A DNA stretch of 50,501 bases from Methanoregula sp. (GTDB lineage: Archaea; Halobacteriota; Methanomicrobia; Methanomicrobiales; Methanospirillaceae). The translations under genes and the position numbers were made by a program. Shown here one piece after another: positions 43,632 through 50,501 of the stretch. How positions within the stretch are numbered: position 1 is the first letter of the stretch; every line of letters starts with the position of its first letter. The notes beneath the pieces were generated by a model. The model was not told where the DNA came from. It was given only the letters and a program-made list of their open reading frames with translations, and ran no database searches. Where the stretch lies: the NCBI GenBank assembly GCA_026394605.1, contig JAPKXY010000013.1, forward strand, positions 1 through 50,501, in the 5' to 3' direction.

Positions 43632-44767
43632 TGGAAGGCATCGTCCTCGCACTGTTTCTCTGCCTGATACTCGCGTTAGTGACCAAGTACCTCTCCATAC
43701 CCCCTATCCCGTTCTACATCATCGGGGGCGTGCTGCTGGGCAAGAGCGGGTTTGCGCTGGTCACATCCGATGAGATCAGCCGGTTCTTCGCCCAGATGGG
43801 GCTGATCTTCTTACTGTTCTTCATGGGGCTCGGGCTGAAGCTCGAGCGGATCGCGGCGAACCGCTCCGCGGTGCTCACGAGCGGAATTATTGACCTCAAT
43901 ATCAACATGCTCATCGGCTTTGTCGCCGCGTACATGTTCGGGTTCTCCATCATCGAATCGCTTGTCATCGCATCGGCATTCTACATTTCGAGTACGGCAA
44001 TGACAATCACATCCCTTGTCGAGAACCGGAAGCTCATGATGCGCGAGGCGGAGACGGTGATCTGGCTGATGGTCTTTGAAGATCTTGTGCTCATACTATT
44101 TCTGGCGATTATCTCCGCAGGTGACCAGAACCCCCTGCTCTTTTTGTTAAAGATTGCTGGCGTGCTTGCGATCCTGTACGCCGTTGCCCACTACGGCAAG
44201 GAGTTTTTGATAAACCTGCTCGACCGCTCCGATGAGCTCCCTATCCTGTTTACGTTCGGGGCGGTGCTCACCACAGCATCGTTCTCGATGTATCTCGGCG
44301 TTCCGGAAACGATGATGGTGATTGCGCTGGGTGCAGCCCTTGCAACCACTGACCCCGACGCGTTCGAGCAGCATGCCCGCCCGTTCAAGGACGTCTTTTT
44401 GGTTGTCTTCTTTGTCTTCTTCGGCATCACCATCAACCTTGCCAGCGGGGTGAACATGGTGATGATCCTCTTTATCAGCCTCCTCGCGGTAGTGAGTAAG
44501 TTCATCTCAGGCATTCTCACGGGTATCTTCATCCACGAGTCGGCACTGGCGGGCATCGAGATCTGGGGCAACACGATCGGTAGGGGCGAGTTTTCGATCG
44601 CCATTGCCGCCCTCTACGGCTCACCGCTGGTTGCCACCACGATCGCCGGGATGGTGATCGTGACCTCTATTATCGGAGCGTTCACCGCGAAATACTGCAC
44701 AGGGATGCGCAAGTGGATGGCGGCGCCATGGCGCAGGAAATCCTCGTATCACTCACACAGTCGTTAA
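43631..44767 (+). CDS. CPA2 family K+/H+ antiporter membrane subunit (KefC/KhtU-like)
   Basis: A 378-residue protein with about eleven to twelve membrane helices: LSIPPIPFYIIGGVLLGKSG, MGLIFLLFFMGLGLKLERI, SAFYISSTAMTITSLVENRK, EDLVLILFLAIISAG (with the exchange Asp/Glu), and IWGNTIGRGEFSIAIAALYG. It has no own RCK domain, so control comes from the preceding gene product. Likely pH and K+ homeostasis at the cell membrane. Confidence 0.92.
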   Translation: MEGIVLALFLCLILALVTKYLSIPPIPFYIIGGVLLGKSGFALVTSDEISRFFAQMGLIFLLFFMGLGLKLERIAANRSAVLTSGIIDLNINMLIGFVAAYMFGFSIIESLVIASAFYISSTAMTITSLVENRKLMMREAETVIWLMVFEDLVLILFLAIISAGDQNPLLFLLKIAGVLAILYAVAHYGKEFLINLLDRSDELPILFTFGAVLTTASFSMYLGVPETMMVIALGAALATTDPDAFEQHARPFKDVFLVVFFVFFGITINLASGVNMVMILFISLLAVVSKFISGILTGIFIHESALAGIEIWGNTIGRGEFSIAIAALYGSPLVATTIAGMVIVTSIIGAFTAKYCTGMRKWMAAPWRRKSSYHSHSR

Positions 44768-44795
44768 AAATCATCGAACGGATCTGGGGCTTGGG

Positions 44796-44801
44796 AAAAA
44801 A
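44796..44801 (-). terminator. T-tract after the DUF2284 gene
   Basis: Six T on the minus strand a few bases after the stop of the minus-strand gene. Confidence 0.4.
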
Positions 44802-44807
44802 CCTAAT

Positions 44808-45449
44808 TTATTCAATCAGCACCAGCCCTACCGACACGATGTCGCTGTGCATAACCTTGCCGTACTCCATGTTCTTGCAGGGGATTGTGTGCAGGTCCCA
44901 GCCCGCGTTCTTTGCGGTCGCAAACACATCCATGCCCGCCGCCTCCATGCTCGGGCGTACCATGTCCATGTGCCGGCATTTTCTCCTCAAGCTCTCGTCC
45001 ACGACGCCCTCGCACGCTTCCGCAACGCACTCTTCGCAGTAGATGCACGGGTAGCCGCCGAAGGCAAACGCTTTGTAGAACCCGTCGTAGAATGCGGTCT
45101 TTTCCAGCAGGTGAATAGTGGTGTTCACCCAGAGGATCAGGTCTTTGTAGAAATGGTGGAAGTCCTCGGGGAGGTCGTCGCCCGAAAACCTTGCGTGACC
45201 CGGAACGCCGTCGAACCTGACCAGGAGCCCGGTGCGATACTCGCCGACCATCCGCCGGGTTTCATCCGGTGCCGGGGCATACGGCGGGCAGCCGAGGTGC
45301 TTTGCGTACCCCTTGCACCCGTACCGGCACTTGAACCGGACCCACTGCGAGACAACGATGTCCGCCGCCCTGATCTGCTCTGCGACCGCCCCTTTCTCCA
45401 GTGCAAGGCTCTTGAGCCTGGCGATCTCGGTTTTTAAAGTCGGTACCAT
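44808..45449 (-). CDS. DUF2284 metal-binding protein
   Basis: About 213 residues from ATG 45449 (MVPTLKTEIARLKSLALEKG). The conserved Cys pattern FKCRYGCKGYAKHLGCPPYAP is the DUF2284 signature, and a second set lies at YPCIYCEECVAEACEG. Together they may bind an iron-sulfur cluster or other metal. The function is not established; homologues are common in methanogens and other strict anaerobes. It is transcribed away from the DUF5714 gene through a mirror-image promoter region. Confidence 0.88.
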   Translation of the reverse strand: MVPTLKTEIARLKSLALEKGAVAEQIRAADIVVSQWVRFKCRYGCKGYAKHLGCPPYAPAPDETRRMVGEYRTGLLVRFDGVPGHARFSGDDLPEDFHHFYKDLILWVNTTIHLLEKTAFYDGFYKAFAFGGYPCIYCEECVAEACEGVVDESLRRKCRHMDMVRPSMEAAGMDVFATAKNAGWDLHTIPCKNMEYGKVMHSDIVSVGLVLIE

Positions 45450-45483
45450 CATGCACACCTGTATGGAGAGGATACGGGGGAAA

Positions 45484-45543
45484 CTCCATAAATGTTTCCC
45501 GTGTCCCGCATGGGTCGCGTGCCTTACGTTTTTGTTTATGGAG
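45484..45543. promoter_or_regulatory. Mirror-image promoter elements, DUF2284/DUF5714
   Basis: CTCCATAAA (45484-45492) and TTTATGGAG (45535-45543) are a perfect 9-bp inverted repeat, 42 bases apart. Each TTTATGG lies about 35-40 bases before the start codon it points to, so they look like matching core promoters facing outwards. Confidence 0.5.
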
Positions 45544-45574
45544 CGTGAACAGGATTAGTATAAGGGGTGTGGGT

Positions 45575-46276
45575 ATGGAGAATCGGAATGGATGTCTGGT
45601 CTGCGGCAAGGAATTTACCTATCTGAAGAGCCCGAAGCATGCGACATGTGTGTACTGTGGCGATGTGCATAACACTGATAAAGTCTGCGTGGACGGGCAC
45701 TATGTATGCGACCGCTGCCACAGGCTTCCTGCTGAGGGCATTATTGAAAAATACTGCACCACAACCACTGGTATTGACCCGATAGCAATCGCCCGGACTC
45801 TTATGAAAAATCCGGCGGTGAAGATGCACGGGCCGGAGCACCACTTCCTTGTGCCCGCGGTGCTCATTGCGGCATATTACAATGTACAGGGCAAGCCTGA
45901 TGTAAAAGGCCAGAAAATCGGGCAGGCACAGCAGCGTGCAGAAATGGTGAATGGAGACTCCTGCGGGCTGCTCGGTGACTGCGGCGCTGCGGTAGGAACG
46001 GGGATCTTTATCTCGCTGGTCACCGGTGCCACACCCCTCTCGCGTGAGGAATGGAAGCTCTCAAACCTTATCACCGCAAAGAGCCTCGAACAGATCGCAC
46101 TGCGTGGAGGGCCGCGCTGCTGTAAGCGCAATACGTTTCTGGCAATCCGGTCGGCTGCGGATTTTACACGGGATCATCTTGGTATCGTGATGCCGATCGC
46201 AACACCGATCACGTGCGAGTTCCCGCTCCAGAATAACGAGTGCCTGACAAAGGACTGCCCGTTCTATCCCTGCTGA
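45575..46276 (+). CDS. DUF5714-like Cys-rich protein
   Basis: About 233 residues from ATG 45575 (MENRNGCLVCGKEF), after AAGGGGTGTGGGT. The N-terminal zinc ribbon region has CLVC, CVYC, HYVCDRCHRLPAEG. The body carries HGPEHHFLVPAVLIAAYYN, SCGLLGDCGAAVGTGIF and RCCKRNTFLAI, with the C-terminal CEFPLQNNECLTKDCPFYPC. The many conserved Cys suggest a metal or radical-type site. The function is not known. Its end is convergent with ribL (13-base overlap). Confidence 0.82.
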   Translation: MENRNGCLVCGKEFTYLKSPKHATCVYCGDVHNTDKVCVDGHYVCDRCHRLPAEGIIEKYCTTTTGIDPIAIARTLMKNPAVKMHGPEHHFLVPAVLIAAYYNVQGKPDVKGQKIGQAQQRAEMVNGDSCGLLGDCGAAVGTGIFISLVTGATPLSREEWKLSNLITAKSLEQIALRGGPRCCKRNTFLAIRSAADFTRDHLGIVMPIATPITCEFPLQNNECLTKDCPFYPC

Positions 46277-46713
46277 CCGCCAGTTCCATCCTGCCCGCCG
46301 CGTTTTTCGACAATTCGCTGCACAACAAGGCGCGAGCTGCAGAGCTCGTCGTCGCCATATTTTCCGATGCGCACGATTTCTGCAAAGAGCCCGCGTGAGG
46401 TAAGCTGCTGCCGGAGACTTGCCTCATCAAAGTGCTGGTTGAACCCGATGGTAATGATTGCGGGACGGATCTTTTCGATAGGACGGAACATATCGGTTTT
46501 ATCGCCAAGAATCGCATGGTCCACGCACCGGAGCGCGGCGACCATCCGGCGGCGCTGCTCTTCAGGGATGATCGGCTGCGGCTTGTGCTTCACGTTCGCC
46601 TCGCGTGCGACAATGACGGTGAGCTCGTCGCCGAGTGTTTTCGACTGTTCGAGGTAATAGAGGTGACCGGGGTGGAGGATGTCAAACGTCCCTGTGGCAA
46701 TGACGCGCTTCAT
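46264..46713 (-). CDS. ribL: FAD synthase / nucleotidyltransferase
   Basis: Archaeal FMN adenylyltransferase, 149 residues from ATG 46713 (MKRVIATGTFDILHPGHLYYL). It has the GTFDxLHPGH nucleotide site, and YGDDELCSSRLV in the place of the usual ISSxxI motif. A neighbouring gene of the same type could be glycerol-3-phosphate cytidylyltransferase, but length and context (riboflavin genes in the same window) favour FAD synthase. It overlaps the JAMM gene by four bases. Confidence 0.88.
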   Translation of the reverse strand: MKRVIATGTFDILHPGHLYYLEQSKTLGDELTVIVAREANVKHKPQPIIPEEQRRRMVAALRCVDHAILGDKTDMFRPIEKIRPAIITIGFNQHFDEASLRQQLTSRGLFAEIVRIGKYGDDELCSSRLVVQRIVEKRGGQDGTGGQQG

Positions 46714-47081
46714 CGAATCACCTCCATCCTGCAACGCTGCCCGTCCGAGAAATAGCAGCGCCAGTCAAGCTGTGTGTAGGGATAACCGATGATGAAATGG
46801 AACCGCCCGGCGCGGGGGAAGAAGTGGACATCCGCATCCGAGGGCAGGAGCACACCGTTCGGGTGGGAATGGCAGCTGCCGGCGAGGTGGGTGGAAAGCG
46901 GCATCATGTCAAAGAACAGAGATGCCGACTTCTCGCCGGTCACGGTGCCGGGGAGCAGGTTTATCTCATCGATGATGCCATCCCGTTCCTTTAACAGCGC
47001 GACGAACTCGTTGGGGTGGGCGTCGCGCCCCATCTGGAACAGGAGGTCAAGAGTCTCCTTTTGGATCCCGAAGATGGTCAT
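46710..47081 (-). CDS. JAMM/MPN metalloprotease
   Basis: About 123 residues from ATG 47081 (MTIFGIQKETLDLLF). ATG at 47114 is also possible, as a TATA-like region lies upstream. The JAMM motif is complete: a Glu in NEFVALL, then SCHSHPNGVLLPSDAD (H-x-H...S-x-x-D). Archaeal members remove SAMP/ubiquitin-like modifiers or act on related isopeptide bonds. It is cotranscribed with ribL, an unexplained pairing. Confidence 0.88.
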   Translation of the reverse strand: MTIFGIQKETLDLLFQMGRDAHPNEFVALLKERDGIIDEINLLPGTVTGEKSASLFFDMMPLSTHLAGSCHSHPNGVLLPSDADVHFFPRAGRFHFIIGYPYTQLDWRCYFSDGQRCRMEVIR

Positions 47082-47157
47082 GAAATATGTATGCTCCCCG
47101 TGCATCACACGCATGTATACCAGTACTCGTGCGCTGTTATGCAAAAAATTCTTTTAC

Positions 47158-47166
47158 AAAAAAAAA
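47158..47166 (-). terminator. T-tract after the acetolactate decarboxylase gene
   Basis: Nine T on the minus strand, eight bases after the stop. Confidence 0.5.
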
Positions 47167-47174
47167 GATGATAA

Positions 47175-47996
47175 TCAGCGTTCAACTTTAGCCAGATCTG
47201 CGCTGGTATCCTTTGAAAGATCGGTGCCGGCAAATGCCCCCTTCGTGGGAAGCGACATCTCAAATTCGGGTGTGATGTCGAGGGTTATCGTGGTATTGGT
47301 GGCGATCGTAAAATCAAGGATGTGACCGCCGGTCTTTTTGTCAGCGCTGATGAAGTGCAGGTGGTAGAAGGGGACGTTAATCCCTTTGGTGAACTCCGGC
47401 ATGTAAAAACCGACAACCGTGCCTGCCGCACCAGTGTACTCAAAGACTGACTGGTTAGCTACTGCCGCGGGCAGCGGGAGGTAAGGTGGGGACTGTCGTG
47501 GCACACTTCGCACCTTCATGGCGGGAAACGTCCCGTCAGCCCTGATCGCATAGATCAGGTTCTTTGACGGGAGCCGGCCTGAGAGATAGGTAAAGAGAAG
47601 TGAGTAATTCATCTGCCGGTCAGTGCTGAACTGTATATCAGGTTCAAAGTATGTAACGGTCGCAAACGGGGTGGTCATTGCATCATCGACAGGGTATGCG
47701 ATCCCGTCTGACCGCACTTGGTAGTACCTGGTATCAACAGCGACCATCTCACCATCGAGCGCGTCGAACGTCCCGATGCCGAAGTCGCCATGTTTTTTCA
47801 GCTCGCCAAATGGCTGGACGCCATCGTAGACGCCCTGCATCAGCGCATCGATGGTCGACACCTGGTAGAGTGTTTCTCGTCTCTCCTTTGCCAGTGCGCT
47901 TTTCTGCAGGCTCTGGGCAAATGCTGCTGCAAAGAAGATAACAGCAATAGCAACAGCGATGCCAAGCAGGAATTTGACTTCCATACCGGATTCCAT
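47175..47996 (-). CDS. budA: Acetolactate decarboxylase, membrane-anchored/exported
   Basis: Converts 2-acetolactate to acetoin and CO2. It is 273 residues. Family features: YQVSTIDALMQGVYDG, GDFGIGTFDALDGEMV, GTFPAMKVRSVPRQSPPY and the zinc site HLHFISADKKTGGHILD. Unlike the bacterial cytoplasmic enzymes, an N-terminal hydrophobic helix (VKFLLGIAVAIAVIFFAAAFAQS) makes it exported or anchored outside. ATG at 47984 is an alternative start. It follows the parvulin gene on the same strand with four bases between. Confidence 0.9.
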   Translation of the reverse strand: MESGMEVKFLLGIAVAIAVIFFAAAFAQSLQKSALAKERRETLYQVSTIDALMQGVYDGVQPFGELKKHGDFGIGTFDALDGEMVAVDTRYYQVRSDGIAYPVDDAMTTPFATVTYFEPDIQFSTDRQMNYSLLFTYLSGRLPSKNLIYAIRADGTFPAMKVRSVPRQSPPYLPLPAAVANQSVFEYTGAAGTVVGFYMPEFTKGINVPFYHLHFISADKKTGGHILDFTIATNTTITLDITPEFEMSLPTKGAFAGTDLSKDTSADLAKVER

Positions 47997-48000
47997 GGCC

Positions 48001-48282
48001 TTACTTTTTCCCGGTTACCTTGATGACATGGAACCCGAACTGTGACTTGACCGGTCCGATCACCTTGCCAGTATCAGCGGCAAATGCCGCCTGCTCGAAC
48101 TCGGGCACCATCTGCCCCTTCCCGAACCAGCCGAGGTCGCCGCCGTTCTTGCGCGACGGGCAGGAGGAGAACCGTTTTGCGACCGCAAGGAAGTCCTCAC
48201 CGTCATTGATTCGTTTGAGGATCCTGTTTGCCTCATCCTCGGTCTTGACAAGGATGTGGGATGCACGAACCTGTGTGGTCAT
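48001..48282 (-). CDS. Parvulin-type peptidyl-prolyl isomerase
   Basis: A 93-residue single-domain parvulin without signal peptide. Motifs: VRASHILVKTEDEA, SSCPSRKNGGDLGWFGKGQMVPEFEQAAF and SQFGFHVIKVT. The TATA-like TTTTATCA (48304-48311, minus) lies about 25 bases upstream, supporting a leaderless start. It is upstream of the acetolactate decarboxylase and may assist folding of it, though it is itself cytosolic. Confidence 0.95.
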   Translation of the reverse strand: MTTQVRASHILVKTEDEANRILKRINDGEDFLAVAKRFSSCPSRKNGGDLGWFGKGQMVPEFEQAAFAADTGKVIGPVKSQFGFHVIKVTGKK

Positions 48283-48615
48283 GGAGAAAAGGTGTGTGCG
48301 GGAATGATAAAAGGGTTGATGAAAAACCCTCCATCGGTACCTTCAATTTTTCTGCATATCGGATTCACAATTCAGTCACTGGCGGGAACATGGAGATCTG
48401 TCTCGTTCGGTCTGTTCAATCCCGAGGTTATCCTGACCGCATTATGGACTCTCTTCGTCGGATGTTTTGTCCTGTGGGAGATGATTTTTGCTGGCGAGCT
48501 GCTGTCATTTGCAGGCAATTCTCTTCTCTGTACAAAAAGGCCTCTCATTTGGTCTTTTCGTTGTGTGACCATCATGTTTTTAATCTGTCATGCCTGATAC
48601 TAGCCTGAAATTATT
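48283..48615. other. Spacer between the parvulin and DUF47 genes
   Basis: About 330 bases. It holds the parvulin promoter on the minus strand and presumably the DUF47 promoter on the plus strand (a TTTTTAATC element near 48570-48580). Plus-strand frames here translate to hydrophobic sequence but have no ribosome site or promoter, so I do not call a gene. Confidence 0.5.
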
Positions 48616-49251
48616 ATGGGCCTTACGCAGTGGTTTATTCCGCAGGACAAGGTCTTTTTCGACCTGTTTGAACGGCAGGCGGCGATCGTCTCGGAGGCAG
48701 GACACAGGATTGTCACCCTTACCAAGGAATTCACCGATGTGAAGGAGAAACGACACGAGATCGAACTGCTTGAACACCGGGATGATGACATAACCCATGA
48801 CATTTACGAGCGCTTGAACCGGACACGCAATCCTCCGCTTGCACCTGCAGAGATCTCATCCCTTGCCTCTTCGCTTGATGAAGTGCTTGACTATATCGAC
48901 GGATCAGCGGAAAAGATGGTCTACTACGGCATTGAATCTTCAGACGCCTACATGGTGGAACTCTCAAAGCTGATCCACTTGTCAACGGTTGAGATCGATG
49001 CAGCTGTCAGGAGTATCCGCTCGATCAGGGATCCTTCGTTCATCAGGGATCGCTGCATTGAGATCAACCGACTCGAAAACCTTGCCGATGACGTCCTTGC
49101 CGGGGCGATCACCGACCTCTTCCGGACCAGGGATCCAATGACTGTCATCAAGTTGAAAGATATCTACGACTGGCTCGAGATTGCCACCGACAAATGTGAA
49201 GATGTGGCGGACGTGCTCTCGGACATTGCATTCCGGCATTCGTCTTCATAA
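48616..49251 (+). CDS. DUF47 (PhoU-like) protein
   Basis: A 211-residue all-helical protein. GLTQWFIPQDKVFFDLFERQA at the N-terminus and HEIELLEHRDDDITHDIYERLNRT are family signatures. It usually partners a PiT phosphate transporter, which is not seen in the window; the pst/phoU genes lie just downstream on the opposite strand. Likely a phosphate uptake regulator. Confidence 0.92.
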   Translation: MGLTQWFIPQDKVFFDLFERQAAIVSEAGHRIVTLTKEFTDVKEKRHEIELLEHRDDDITHDIYERLNRTRNPPLAPAEISSLASSLDEVLDYIDGSAEKMVYYGIESSDAYMVELSKLIHLSTVEIDAAVRSIRSIRDPSFIRDRCIEINRLENLADDVLAGAITDLFRTRDPMTVIKLKDIYDWLEIATDKCEDVADVLSDIAFRHSSS

Positions 49252-49285
49252 CCATGTGTACAGGTACGGTTACCCTGTCTCCCCC

Positions 49286-49293
49286 TTTTTTTT
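49286..49293 (+). terminator. T-tract after the DUF47 gene
   Basis: Eight T about 35 bases after the stop codon. Confidence 0.5.
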
Positions 49294-49443
49294 CAGGGTA
49301 AATGTACATTGGTTCTGACAGGTACCCAATCAAATACCTGCAACAGGATTTTTTCGCTCGCTCGTATATCTGCCACGTGTGGTTACCATGATCTCAGAAA
49401 CATGTTTTTTCGATGCATTCAGGGCGCTTTAACGCTCACGTGC

Positions 49444-49478
49444 CGTGCAACGGGTAGACTTGATTTGCACGTTTTTTT
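49444..49478 (+). terminator. Hairpin with T7 between DUF47 and phoU
   Basis: CGTGCAA (49444-49450) and TTGCACG (49465-49471) pair perfectly, directly followed by seven T. It looks like a Rho-independent terminator on the plus strand, but the DUF47 gene already has a T-tract 150 bases earlier. It may end a small RNA. Confidence 0.45.
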
Positions 49479-49514
49479 AGTCAAGCATTCAGATATGTTT
49501 GCATTTTTCTCAAA

Positions 49515-50165
49515 TTATTTGATCTCGATCCGTTCTCCAGTGACCATGTAATGGATATTTTCTGCCATCTTACACGCATGGTCCCCGGATCGTTCGAGGT
49601 ACCGGGCTACCATGATGGAATAGGTGCTGCGGGTGATGGTCTTGGGGTTCTCCATCATGAAGGTAAGCGTCTCCCGGAATATTGAATGCCACAGGGCATC
49701 GACCGTGTCGTCCCGCGAGGAAAAATCTTTGATAGCCTCAAGGTTTTCGGTCTCAAACGCAGTGATCGCATCATCGATCATTCCCAATACCTGTTCTGCC
49801 ATGTGCGGTATGGGAAGCGGTTGCGCAAAATCGGGCTGATCCTGGAGGTGCTTGACCATATTTGCGATATCCTTGCCATACCTTCCGATGCGTTCAGCGG
49901 CTGTGATCATCTTGAGCGTGCAGGCAATCACCCGCATGTCTTTTGCCATCGGCTGGTACAACGCGATCAGCTGGTAGGTGCGGTCCTCAAGAGCGGTCGT
50001 AACCTCCCTGATATGTTTCTTCTTCGAGACAACCTGCAGTGCTTTCGCGGAGTCCTGCCCGATCAGTGCATTCACCGATTCACTGAGCATATCCCGCGCA
50101 AATTGCACCATCTCTGCTGTGTCCTGTTTCAGCCTGTCCAGTTCTGTATGAAATTTTTCTGACAT
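49515..50165 (-). CDS. phoU: Phosphate uptake regulator PhoU
   Basis: A 216-residue protein from ATG 50165 (MSEKFHTELDRLKQD), with GGTGA six bases before it; a GTG at 50174 is the alternative. Two PhoU helix bundles are seen: EMVQFARDMLSESVNALIGQD, YQPMAKDMRVIACTLKMITAAERIGRYGKDIANM, and RYLERSGDHACKMAENI. It follows pstB, so this is the end of a pst operon that continues past the window. Confidence 0.95.
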   Translation of the reverse strand: MSEKFHTELDRLKQDTAEMVQFARDMLSESVNALIGQDSAKALQVVSKKKHIREVTTALEDRTYQLIALYQPMAKDMRVIACTLKMITAAERIGRYGKDIANMVKHLQDQPDFAQPLPIPHMAEQVLGMIDDAITAFETENLEAIKDFSSRDDTVDALWHSIFRETLTFMMENPKTITRSTYSIMVARYLERSGDHACKMAENIHYMVTGERIEIK

Positions 50166-50174
50166 CCTGTTCAC

Positions 50175-50501
50175 CTACCCGAACCGTCCGGTGATGTAAT
50201 TTTCTGTGAGGTCTTCTTTTGGATTCTCGAAGATCTGGGTTGTCTGCCCGAATTCAATGAGTTTTCCCAGATACATAAAGCCGGCATAATCGCTCACCCG
50301 CGCCGCCTGCTGCATATTATGGGTGACAATGATCACGGTGTAATCCCGCTTGAGTGTGTCGATCAGTTTCTCAATCTTTGCGGTTGCGATTGGGTCAAGC
50401 GCGGAGCAGGGCTCGTCCATCAAAATCACTTCTGGCTCGACCGCGAGTGTACGGGCAATGCAGAGCCGCTGCTGCTGCCCGCCGGAGAGCCCGAGCGCGG
50501 A
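50175..50501 (-). CDS. pstB: Phosphate ABC transporter ATP-binding protein PstB (C-terminal part)
   Basis: The gene is cut by the window end; the frame is open to 50501. Visible are the ABC signature [19 protein letters not shown], Walker [14 protein letters not shown], the His switch [20 protein letters not shown], and the typical end [17 protein letters not shown]. It powers high-affinity phosphate import and is followed by phoU. Confidence 0.96.
   Translation of the reverse strand, partial: SALGLSGGQQQRLCIARTLAVEPEVILMDEPCSALDPIATAKIEKLIDTLKRDYTVIIVTHNMQQAARVSDYAGFMYLGKLIEFGQTTQIFENPKEDLTENYITGRFG

Noticed and set aside
48304-48597. Hydrophobic plus-strand frame (MIKGLMKNPPSVPS...) as a small membrane protein
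   Set aside because: It starts inside the parvulin promoter, lacks its own TATA box and ribosome site, and a second overlapping frame of similar length exists, which points to chance.
1-50501. CRISPR array, rRNA genes, complete insertion sequences
   Set aside because: No spaced direct repeats, no rRNA-like sequence and no transposase with terminal repeats were found on reading both strands.

Overview
The window is chromosomal DNA of a methanogenic archaeon, most likely a Methanomicrobiales (Methanoregula/Methanosphaerula/Methanoculleus-like). The placement rests on an A1AO ATP synthase operon, PolD large subunit with an intein, thermosome, aIF1A, deoxyhypusine synthase, TiaS, archaeal RPA, archaeal mevalonate enzymes, CTP-dependent riboflavin kinase, four-subunit pyruvate synthase, and archaeal promoters (TATA boxes 25-30 nt upstream of many leaderless starts). 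No rRNA, CRISPR array or intact mobile element is seen.

Layout: 1-7065 A1AO ATPase genes I-K-E-C-F-A-B-D (I is cut by the window edge). 7066-9190 a long spacer, then two overlapping HEAT-repeat genes. 9284-13873 PolD DP2 with a 165-residue mini-intein, tRNA-Leu(CAA) and aIF1A. 13934-17679 a six-gene minus-strand operon of pilin-like single-pass proteins. 17750-21307 two GNAT enzymes, HisG and a DUF1015 protein. 21304-26852 isoprenoid genes: HMG-CoA reductase, then regulator/HMG-CoA synthase/thiolase/DUF35 as one operon, with Trm5 between them. 26965-28475 riboflavin kinase-regulator, RibB and a 53-aa protein. 28545-30385 RPA and its partner. 30520-35420 DUF1858, CbiZ, a stand-alone NrdD glycyl-radical-like tail, PyrF, deoxyhypusine synthase and TiaS. 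35465-38102 a COG1395-type regulator and a thermosome subunit. 38103-39904 an AT-rich patch with a broken gene and two orphan genes. 39999-43060 pyruvate synthase in the order B-A-G-D with a structured leader and a possible 49-aa leader ORF. 43146-50501 a K+/H+ antiporter pair, DUF2284/DUF5714 divergent pair, JAMM protease-FAD synthase pair, an exported acetolactate decarboxylase, parvulin, DUF47 protein, PhoU and PstB (cut by the edge).

Themes that connect: energy conversion (ATPase, pyruvate synthase), lipid synthesis (mevalonate), flavin supply (RbkR-RibB and later RibL give riboflavin precursor, FMN and FAD), translation control (aIF1A, deoxyhypusine synthase for aIF5A, TiaS, Trm5, tRNA-Leu) and genome maintenance (PolD, RPA). 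The observations I rate highest are an aIF1A gene that seems to start at CUG, an NrdD-like glycyl radical tail encoded alone, a pyruvate synthase operon with a folded leader and a non-canonical porB start, RNA structure next to the proteolipid gene of the ATPase, and the pilin-like operon. Everything is read by eye from sequence; no database search or alignment was run.
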